Shown: piece after piece, positions 12,201 to 24,200 of the stretch | Layout: each line of letters begins with the position of its first letter | Position numbering within the stretch: position 1 is the stretch's first letter | Assembly (NCBI GenBank): GCA_934047225.1 | Contig: OW203986.1 | Coordinates: 18,045,221-18,109,220 of the forward strand | Reading direction: 5' to 3' | Source of the DNA: Ypsolopha sequella | Lineage: Eukaryota; Arthropoda; Insecta; Lepidoptera; Ypsolophidae | DNA length: 64,000 nt | The notes under the pieces: model-generated | What the model saw: only the letters and a program-made list of their open reading frames with translations | The model's database searches: none | What the model was told of the DNA's origin: nothing | Position numbers and translations under genes: made by a program

Positions 12201-15200
12201 GGGGGTTCCAGGTTTGACAAGCATACTCGAGGTGGCTATGTAGTACGCACGAAGGCACAATATAATATTTTTATTGATTTTAGATTACGGAAGAGCGCCG
12301 ATGTTCTCATAATGAAACCAAGTGCCTTCATTGACTTTTTAACAATGTGGTCAATATGTTTATGGAATAAGAGTTTACTGTCATGAATTACTCTAAGATC
12401 TTTGATATCCGAAACCTGTGCAATATTAACACTGTTAATATTGTAACCTTTATTAATTATAGTATTTTTGCGAGTGTAAGATACATAATAACATTTCGAT
12501 ACATTTAAGTCTAATTTATTATCATCACAAAATGTTACAAAAATAACGAAATCTGCTTGTAGATCTTCGACATCGGTAATATTGCGACTGGTTTTGAGAA
12601 TTTGTATATCGTCCGCAAACATAACGTACTTTAGAATTAAGAAAACATGTGTTGATATCATTAATAAATATTGTGAAAAGTAAAGGTCTCAATAGGGAAC
12701 CTTGAGGCACTCCTGATGGTATAGGTGACCAGTCAGACCTATAACCGTTAAGCACAACCGCCTGCTTACGGTTATCAACGTAGGAGCAGAACCATCTGTG
12801 CAAATCACCGTGAATGGCAGCCATAGCCAACTTTTCCATTAGAATGTTATGGTTATTTCGATCAAAACATTTACTGTAGTCAGTGTAGATGACATCCACC
12901 TGACCAGCACTTTCCATGCCAGCTGTAATATGATCATTAGCCAAAACTAAGTTTGATACTGATTTATATAAAAAAAAACGGCTCACCTCAATACGTGTTA
13001 TGATCGGGAAAGCCGACCAGTTTCAGCAGATTTAGACTGCCTTCATCTGGGCGAGTAAAGACGTTTACGCGACGACGTTACGCCTCACACTGCGGGCTGC
13101 AGCTCGCAGGGCTCGGGATGACATCGATGCAGATGGTATTGGTGGTCGGACCGGTAGGGCGTCCGCACAATTAGTTACTTCCGGGCTTGCGTTATTAATT
13201 ACCGGAGTGACACCAAACAACGATAAACACGCGGAACTTATAGTATCTACGTCACTTTCAGTAAAGTCTGTGAGTGGCTTTCCCGATCATAACACGTATT
13301 GAGGTGAGCCGTTTTTATATAAATCATGAATTATCCTCAAGTCTCATTTAATTCTATAAGTTTGATACCGTTAAGCGGGTTCTAAGAAAACCATGTTGAT
13401 CTTCGCTAAATGAGGATTTGAGAGAATTATACACGTGCTTGTGAACTACCTTTTCAAAAACCTTAGCAAAGAGGCACAGCTTAGAGATAGGCCGGTAGTT
13501 CTGTACATTTAATTTTTCACCTTTTTTGTGAATCGGTGTAATGAAGGCAGACTTCCAGACAGCGGGCATGACCCCCTCAAGGATATACTTATCGTCGGAA
13601 CAGTATGCAAAGTGGTGTAACCAAACTTGCGGCGCATTTGACTATGAGTTGCGCGGGTATTTTATCTTGTCCCCCGGATTTTGAGAGATCTAAGGCACGT
13701 ATTTTATTGTCTCACATTGTTTGTGACAAGCACTATACATATATGCTTCGGCGGAAACAGGTATTGCTTGTCCCGCATTATAGCAGGCCTCGGCGATGCC
13801 CCGGCTTGCTAACTCACTTCACAGGCAACACGACTTAACTAATTTGAGCGTTCTGTCTTTTTTTTTCTGTATCGAAAAGACAGAGCGCTCAAAATAAGGT
13901 TAGTCCAGTCAAATAAGTTAAGTTGTGTTGCGCCGAATCGACACCATTACCCTTCCTTTCAAGGCTAGACTGACAAGATCGTGTGCGACCGTCCCGTGAC
14001 GTGACAGACGTTAGCGGGGGTGAGGTAGCGACTGTCGGTGAGTGACGCGCAGTTGCACGCGCTACCCTTTCCCGCATACCCAACCGCCGCCCACTAACAT
14101 CTAGAGTACCTCGTCCCCGCCAACACCTGTCGCCCCGCAGGACGGTCGTTTCCCTTACCCGTGGAGAAGGCATCCTTCTTGGATGAGTCGAGGGAGCTGA
14201 GGTTCGTGCTGGAAGCCCAGCCCCTGCCGGCCTTCTCACCGTCTGCGCCGCTCTCATCGTCACGACCCCTGGGGAACACCATTTACAGTTAGCAGTGCGT
14301 GACAAGCGTTGGCTTTTAAAAGTCTTGGTTTAGACACTTGACAGATATTTAAGGAAATTTCATTTTACTGTTTTAAAAAGGTTTTCTTTCACTTTTTGGG
14401 TTTCACACGGAAATCTATCCCTGATACTATTATTCTCTGTAGTAATGGGTAGCCATTACGTTAGATTTATTAGTAGGTACAGATGTTATTTATAAGTTAT
14501 AAAGTTATAAGTAGTTATAACACACGATGGCTGGTTAGGCTTGGTTGTAGTACAGGTAATGGATAATATATTTGACTGTTGTAGTAATGCGCGCTCTGCT
14601 CGCTCCGGCCTGTGTGCGTGTGTTGTGTATGTGACCGGAAGCGCGCTTCAAAAACGTATACGTGCACGCACTACTACAACCAAGCCAGACCCGCCATCGT
14701 GAGATAAAACACCTGTAACAAAATATTTTTTCCAATTTTTTTGGCATGTAAAATAATTTGTTCCACGTGAATTCACGTCCCGAAAATTGTGTGCGTCTTT
14801 AGGGGAAATCAAAATGTTTACTAGATTATTACCAAAGGTACTACTGGCGGTACATAATAAAGTGTTAACTGTGAATGTTGGCCCTGGCAAGAGAAGCACT
14901 GAAGCAGGGGAAAAGCATTCATTATCAGAGCATGTGTGGTTGCCATAGAGTGGTTGCATATTATATTATTTTTCATCTTAGTGTGTCTTTGCAATATTGC
15001 ACTGGTCTTATATTGTGAGAGGCTCAGTAAGTGGCGAAACATACCGGCGGCACTGGCGATTCTTACCCATGCTCGTATGTTGCGTCTTGGACTTTACGTT
15101 CCTTTCTACAATATTTGCCTATTATTTTAAGTTGGAGAAGTTAGTACCGAGTAAGAAGTCGGTAATGGACGAATGACTGATGCTATGTAACTGCCCGTAA

Positions 15201-18200
15201 CTACTTTTAGTTAGAGATGCACCGGGTACCCGGCTAGGATCCGGTAGCCGGCAGTTTCGGCACTTTTTCAGGATCCGGCCGCATACAAAAATATAAGAAA
15301 ACGGTTTTTTTTCATAGGCAAAATCAATTTTTTTCTTAAATCGACTTTGAATTTTAACAAACAATCTAAAATCAAATGAATTTAAGAATAATAAAATAAA
15401 AACGTCATTGAAAATTAAATCCTGGCTAGCGGTTCCGTCTGTGTATTTTATGTGAATAATTTGTTTCTTTTTGTGTAATGAATGAAAAGAAACAAATTTG
15501 CGCAATCTCTTTTCTTTCTGCCTCACCCCACACTGTTTAAGCCTTATATGAGCGGTGGGTTTTAAGAGGCATTTTAATGCCGGATGATTTTGCCGGATAC
15601 CCAGCAGATCCGGCAAATATTATGCCAGGTATCCGTTACCAATTACCCGGCAAAACCAGGATACGGCCCATCTCTACTCTTAGGAGTAGTGTAGATGAAA
15701 GAAGACGAAAAAATTACATAAACCGCCTATAGCGATAGCGAAATCATACCCAAACCAATTTGCGACATACTAAAGAAAGGCCAAGTTTAAGCTGGATTGC
15801 AACCTGCGACGCCCTCAACACTCATCTACCTCTGCCGAGTCAGCAGGCGATCCACGAAAAAAGATGTGGAGGACTATCAGCGGTCGCATTGACGGACGAC
15901 TTGGGGATAACGCCTCTGTTGGCTGAAGGAATTACAAGCTTTTAGTCCTTCAGACTGCGTGTTTCAGCTGTCCATACAAAGGTGTTTTGTCGGTTCGGAC
16001 TTCTGGCTGGAAGGGATAGTGCTCCGACTCTACAGGGGGCGCCACTGTACGTACACTATAATATTTTACATATGTATTTTATATAGCCTTTCGACCGCAA
16101 CTTCGCCCGCGTTTATTTAATCTTTGCCCCGTTTTCAGCTTTGCGATTATTTTATCAACAACCCTTATAGCCTGTATGTTGACTAGGGTCACTACGATGA
16201 TAATGAAAAAAACGCATCCAAATCCATTGAGTGGTTCTCGAGTTAAAACGGGACATATTTATTACATACACATATTTACATACAGATAGACATTACATTA
16301 CATACAGATAGACAGACAGACAAAATTTTAGGTTTGGCCTAAAATTTTAATAATAATACTATAACCAATTTCATACTGGGGCTCTACCGCGTAATTCTCA
16401 TTTGTATCAACTTCAAGCAAATGCATGCGAAACTCAACGTGTGCAAAAGAGATGGCATGTTAGGCGGGCGTCGTCGCACGCACGTCAAATTTCAATCTCA
16501 AGTTGATGTTGATGAAAATGAGAATTACGCGGTAGACCCACTGGTCCATTTGCGATGGACATCTCCTGGTTTAAATGGAGAAATATCATATTATATAATT
16601 ATTGAAAATATTTATATATATAGTCCTGATGTACCTATGTAATATACTGTGACGTATTTGTTTTTTTATTATTCTATATCGTACCAATACAATACAATAC
16701 AATCATTTATTCTCCATATAACAATGTCCGTTATACATGGTTACGTTATATCTCAATTTCATTACAAAAAGTTTTGTAATAAGTTAAAAGTGATAGTTTT
16801 GACTGTTGTGATAAGAATCAATGATTGCTATTTGTTCCCAATTTTAAATGACAGATGTTCTGTGGATACAATGGATCGCATGTAATTTAGCCTACTGACC
16901 TCCAAACTTAATTTTGAAGATGGCACCCAATGATGACCTACTACAAATATTTGATCACAACTTGTTGCTCGTAAAATCGATAAATATTGATTTGAACTAT
17001 CAACTAGTAGGGCGTACACGAATTTACACGATCTTGACGGCTTATTTACATTCCACTCCACAGGAAAATAACTTTCTGCTAAAGTAGGTCGTCCGGAACT
17101 AAAATAAGCTACACGTGCCACGTGGTAGCCCTTTGAATTGAGTAACGCATTCCAGATTTATTATTACTTAAGGTTATTTACGTATGCATGTAGAGAATTT
17201 TCAGGGCTAAATAACGCCGTTTTGATTTACCACACCGCGAACTAGGGAAATAAAAACACCAAAATAAATGTAAGAAGGTAATATACAACGTGTAACAGAA
17301 AGGTGTAACCATATTTGAAGAGCTTATTCAGTCAATGGTATAGAACAACTTTTACTATGGAGCCAACACTGAAAACTCAAAAAAAAAAATCTGCCCTTCC
17401 ATACATTTCGGCCGAGCGGCATTGCATTTTTCTATGAAACAGTAATTTTTTTTTTTTGAGATACAGGTTTTGTTCCATAGTAAAAGTTGTTATATACCAT
17501 TCACTGAATAAGCTCTTCAAATATGGTTACACCTTTCTGTTACACATTGTATACAATAGATAAGAAAAAAAATCTTGGCAACTGCACTTTTGATCATCTT
17601 ACCAACAGACACAACGTGAGTAGTTAATACAGCAAAATGTATAATAAAGACTTGGTAAGTAAATGAACAGAAACAAGAACCTTTAGCTTTATATCTGAAT
17701 ACGAAACATATTATTTAAAAAGACAAAATTCAATCTTGTGAATTGCAGAGTTATTGGGTCTTATTTCTGATTACTTATCAAGTCTAGTATGAATATGGCT
17801 GTAAACACTATCGAGACAATGTCGTGTCCTTTTTAAGCTAAGTATATGAATAAGGTGTTTTAGTTTAAATATATAATTTAGGACAATTTCAATTGCTTGT
17901 TAAGTGATTCTCAAAATTAATTGCATATAATCTAAAAATCACATTAGGAAGATCTAATTTATTATAACATGCGGCTTGAAAACTCACGAGTGATTGTTGT
18001 TGACTACATGACAATCGTTTCACCGATACAATATCGGCATTATCAAGGAGAGTGTCGTTCTTAGGACGACGACTGCGGCGTTCGCCGTCGTTGTCAAACA
18101 ACGATCACACGTGAGTGTTCAAGCTGCATGTAATAATAATTTAGATCTTTCTAATGTGATTTTATAATGTAATGTGATTTAGTATGTCAGCTCACGCGAG

Positions 18201-21200
18201 TTTTAATAATATTTTAGCAAGATCTGGGGCTCTCATTTCAATCTCAAGTTGATGTTGATGAAAATGAGAATTACGCGGTAGACCCGCTTATTTTCATCAA
18301 CATTAACTTGAGATTTAAATTTGACGTGCGAGCGACGACGCCCGCCTAACATGCCATCTCTTTTGCACGCGTTGAATTTCGCAAGCATTTGCTTGAAGTT
18401 GATACAAATGAGAATTACGCGGTAGAGCCCCTGTTCCACTAGTCGAAGGATATGCTATCTGTAGCAGAGAATATAAAGTATTACTACGTAAAGAAGCGAC
18501 ACTCACCTCCCCGCGCGAATTTAACGTCCCCCGCGGTCCCCCGCAAGTTAGTGGAAATCTGGAGTCAGGCAGAGCTCGATTACCACTCGTTTGCTGCGCG
18601 CGTGTTTTGTTACAAAGTTTTATCACGATGCTGATTTTTAATCAGTATGGTGCGTTATTGCAGTGTTTATGGATGCCTGGAAAACTTTTTTTCAAAAATT
18701 AGAATTGCGTGATCAAACCTTACAATTTCGTTCAGTAACGCATTTGGAACGATAAAATCAGTATTTATAACTTTCCATGTTTTGACAAGTTTTCATTTTT
18801 TTTCCAAAATTTATGTTTGAGTAGTTGTTAATTATATGATGATCATTTATGCATACGAAACTATATAGGTACTTACTAAGCTTAGTATATATATATATAT
18901 ATCTATATATTTATATATATATATATAAATATATATCTATATATTTATATATATATATACGAGTATATATATATATATATATATATATTTACTTTTAAAG
19001 TAACGAAAAAGCAGCGGTAACTCAGGGGTAGAACGCTGGCCTCTTAATCTTGAGATTAAGGTTCGATTAAGGCTCACCACCCATCACGTTGGGACGTAAT
19101 ATTTGCAGGTGAAACGCGGGTTTACCGAGTGTGGGTGGACTGTGACTTGCATTTCAAAGTTCACACTCGGAACACATCCGACACCCCCCGGGGCATTCAG
19201 GTCGTAACGATTTATATAAATATATATAAGGTTAAATAACATTATTTGGCGAAACTCAAAACAAAGGTAGTACTAGTTTATATGGACAACTGTTTGTATG
19301 GGAGCTAAGCGAAATTCTTAACTTTTTTTCACTTCCTCCTATACAAATTGCTCCGATCAGCTGACTCGTACAGTATGGAAAGGTAAAAACGAATTTTAAG
19401 AATTTTTCACTATCCTATTAAAAAAAGTTATTCATAGGGACATGCTCTACATATGTTTCAAATTTAGCCAACTAATTGAATTTATATATTTAATACTGAT
19501 TAATCCACGGGGAACCAGAAATTGGACTACGCTAAAATTTAGGAAGAGAATCACATAAGTTGCTGACTTATATTGTGTCCCTCTCGGGCGACGACGCTCA
19601 CACGATTGCTGCCAGCCCTAGACTAGCTCACGCACACACACAAGCGTGTGCGGACAAGCCAGATGCGCGCGGGAGAGTGTAGGTAAATAACTTGAGCCTT
19701 GACTATGAAGTGACGGGGGTGTGTCTGTAGTATGAGGGCCATAATGAATTCGATACATTTGACTCGACTTTGCGATTCGTTTCAGGTGCACTTTTACATA
19801 GCATAGGTACCTATACAAGGTGTAACGGAAAGGTGTTACCATATTTGAAAAGATTATTCAGTCAATGGTTTAGAACAAAGTTTACTATGGAGACAAACCT
19901 GAAATCTCAAAAAAAAATCTACCCTTCCATACATTTCGGCCGAGCGACATTGTATTTTTCTATGAAACAGTAAATATTTTTTTCGAGGTACAGGGTTTGT
20001 TCCAAAGTAAAAGTTGCATTGACTGAATAAGCTAATTAATTAATAAATCTACACTTTTTTAAAGTTATTTATCTGCTGTTCAAACAAAGTCCCAAGTGAA
20101 ATAAATTAGTACAACAATTTTGGGACCTTTTTCTAGATTCTAGATTATCAGAAAATTGGAAGAATTTCACTCGATAGAAATAATTGATGAAATAAGGTCT
20201 AAATTCACACTTTTTTTGATATTCTGACAAATGGGGGTAGCATACAGACTTCAAAAATATTTATTTACATGGGTTTAAACAATACCTAAATTACTGCTTA
20301 TTGAAATGTTCATAGCTATTAGTTAATTTTGTATTAATTTAAAACCGACTTTTCTCAATTTTCCCCGATTCCGACCCTCTCGCACTGCGGTTCTTTCCGC
20401 TTGGAGTAACTGGGACCTTTGTACGGACGATATATCACCTTAAGGCACAGGTGACTTAAGGGCCTCACTATCGCCAAATGGGTACTTTCTAAAGCCTACT
20501 CCTCGTTTATGGCGAAACCAAAAATAATGAAAAACTGTATTATGAATAATCAACTCTTAGACAACATATACAAAATTTTTTTTTTCATACCGCCAAAACT
20601 TCCACATGAAATGTTTTTTTAACTAAATGGTGTTTTTTGGCTTGAATTTCCTACTGCACCTAAGTGGCTTGGCCGATTGAATTCATTTATGCTTTGATAA
20701 ATAGATAAACTTGGTATCTATTAATATAACACAACATTATTCAATCGAACAATCGCGTCCTAGTGAAAAGTATAATTTTCTCCTATTTCGCGCTATCAAG
20801 GACGCAGCGAGCATCGTAACAGCCACTATGCATTGCGCGCTGATATGAACGTTATATCAATGTCGTTTCCGTTGATATTCGTATAAACAAATATCGAGCT
20901 GCTTATTTGGCGACGGTCATCGCCTTAAGGCGTCTAAACCCGCCGCCCCCCCCCCCCCCTCCAATTCAAATACTGGATCCGCCCTTGCAAAGATTAGTTA
21001 CAAAACCCAAAGCCGATCAAGAGGTGGAAGGAAACGCATCTCCCGGGCGCATTACTTATAAACAATTCACGCTATATCTCAGGAATTTGGACTCGTGCCC
21101 GGTTTCTTTTCCTTTGTTTATGGAATCGAACTAAATAGATACCCGCGCGATGACGTTGAGTGACGGCTCGATGACGAGGGATTTCTTTAGAAGTCACTAT

Positions 21201-24200
21201 TTTGCGGAAGTCTATTTAAGCGACTAGTTATTTTTGGAGAGGCTATTACTCGTAGATTAGTAAAACCAAATCAGCCAAACTCAGAATAACCTTAATTAAC
21301 ATCTCAAATTTTTCCTGCTGTCTACTGTTAAACTTCAACTACTGTTTTAGTGATGAGCTTGTTGGAGACTTATTGAATTTATAATTAATTATGGAAAGTC
21401 CAACTCCTAGACTTTATTTACATTATAGAAAGAAGAAAGCTTAAGGCGACTAGCACTATCAAATTGGCGGGAAAATCGTAAAATGCACTAAATCACTAAA
21501 ATCCGTGTTTTTTGCAATATGTATTCCTACTACTTTCCGTGACCGTGATTCGTTACACCGAGTTATACTCAAAGCTCCTAAGAATTGCAAATATTCCAAT
21601 TATTTGGAAATTAATTTCTAAATATTTTTTTTTATTATTGGAATTCAAATTATTCCAACATGCCAATTCAATAATATTAAAATAAATAATATATATATTT
21701 AATAAATTTAAATAAATAAATAAAAATAACTAATTGAAGAAAAAACATTCAGATGGCACTCTTCATTTTTATGAACCACATCTGCTTATGTGATTAGTTC
21801 TGCATTTTATCCCGTATTTGACGAGAAAGGGGCAAAAAAAAATATTTTTTTTCATGTTTTTGTAGTTAGGCGTAAAGCCGTAAAGCGTACTATAGCTGTA
21901 AAATGATAAATATGTAAAAACGCCGCAGATGGCACTTTAGATCGACAGGATGCGACGTATTCGACATTCAAAAATATCGAATTTCACATTTTCACAAGGA
22001 TAGTCACCTTGAGCAAAAACCATAATATTCCGGTAAAAATGTGTTCATTCTAAATCCTTTCGCGGCAAAAGTTTAACAGCTTTGACACTAGTATAATAAG
22101 ATACCTTGACATGGTGACATTCAGATGCATGACCGTCCATCCCCAACCACAAGGTGAATCACCCCCCCCCCCCTTAATTTTTTATGCTATTTTTCAGGTA
22201 AACGAAATATGCGCCTAGAAAAAAGTTAGGGCCGAATTATTCTTTATAAAATTGCCCACAAATAAGTTCCTACATTTATTTTGATATATACGAGCAGAGT
22301 TAACAGAAAGCCGACAATGGTACAATAACTAGGCTCACAAAAGAAAAAACATCATATACAAAGTCAGCAATATATTATGATTGAAATGTATAAAATATTA
22401 CATGTAAAGATGTTATCCTTGCATCTGAAATTTAATTATGTATTTTTGATCACCGTTGATTTGTCATCAGTATTCTCTTATTGTTGCTCGGAAACTTACC
22501 TCCTATCAAACTAAATGTAAGAACATAATTATAGAAAATTTTATAAGAAATAATTCCGTCTTTAACTATTTTCTCGTACCAAACACTGTTTTTCTGGAAA
22601 TCAGATAAAACCATAACTGGGCACACATTTTAGTAGGGGGAAGGGTGATTCACCTTGTGGATGGGGATGGATGGTCATGCATCTGAATGTCACCATGTCA
22701 AGGTATCTTATCATACTAGTTTTCTACACATTGAAATCCAGAATGAATAAGGAATAAAGAAGGTTAAAATTAGAGTGAGTGGCATCATAAATACGGAAAG
22801 AACTCTCTTTTTAGGTAGCGTTCCTAAACGCCTGGTTAAATGTAAAATTTAAGGCGCTACGGAAAAAAAATCGACATTTAAGGACTTGCATATCTACTTC
22901 AGTAAATAATGTATTATTTTGATAAAATAGTATATTATTTTTGGATTCTTTTTCTAGGGATCTGTTAAAACAGAAACGCGATTGGAGAAATTCGGCTCGA
23001 TAGAAATATTTATTGAAATTAGGTCCTTTTCGACACCAATTCTCCTGGTTTGACAATTTAGAATGACATATAGACTGCAACTATATTTTATTAAGGACCT
23101 GGTTAAACGAAAATTTTATAGCAACTTTAGTACATTTTATATTAATAAAAAACTGACTTTTTGCTACTTTTCCACGAATCCGTCGCTCTCGCACTGAGGA
23201 TTTTTTTTGCTTATGGAGTAACAGGGACGCGAAAACTTTTACAAATCGCCTTAAACTCTCAAAGTGAATTTTACATTTCTGACAAGATTTATGAAATGTT
23301 CTCTTCACTTGGGTGGTTATGGAAAGGGTGAAAGTTGATTTTTACCTTTACCCCGGCGTTTATGAACTCAACCTAAATGTGCAAGAAGGCACCGTCGAGC
23401 TTTCGATGAGGATGTGACTTCATCATCATCAGATGCTGGCTGTACTCCCGAAGAGTCCTGGACGATGATGACTCATAATGTCATCGAAAGCTCGACCTGC
23501 ACCTCCTTGAAGTTAAAAAGTGAGGTCTATCCGTATAGTCACAATATTTTAATATTTTAATCAAGGATGATTATTGCTTATACGGGAAATGACCGAAAAT
23601 TTAAACAAAAAACATAAATTGAAAGAAAACGAAAGCCAGATTTATTATTCTACTAATAATAGAGACAACAGTCAGAAAATAAAATGAAATAAAAATCTAA
23701 TTTGATACAACATGGAGTCACGGCGCAGGCATTGCATACCAACCAAGACATCTGTCGACAGCTGATCAACAGTGTAGTGTTTGTGAAGAAATAAAAGAAA
23801 TGTGCTTCAGAATTAGCTACATGGGCACAAAGGTAACATTTATTCGGTAAACCCTGGTTGTTACGTGAACGCCTAGTCCCTGTGTAAACGTATAATACAT
23901 TATTCTTTACAACTATAACGATGTTTATCGAATTGTGCATACATCCAACTAAATAGAAGTGTTACGGAAGTGACAATAATAAACCGGAAGTTGCAGCAAT
24001 CACAGAACTAACTGAAAATATAATGGTCTTGGATGCGTCATTTTATCATAAAACCCATTAATATACGAACATACATGCTCACACCTGTCTACTATAAATA
24101 GGAGTAGGCGTAGACCACATATCTTAATCTGCCACGATCCTAACACACTTCTTTCGCTTCTTCCATAAACATCAATCGAGTTGTTATTGATTTATATTTA

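Noticed and set aside
13889..14305. 138-codon minus-strand frame
   Set aside because: It overlaps exon 2 of the unnamed gene in a different frame and ignores the good acceptor and donor there.
19011..19085. tRNA gene
   Set aside because: A and B boxes are present but the acceptor and other stems do not pair, and a SINE body follows directly.
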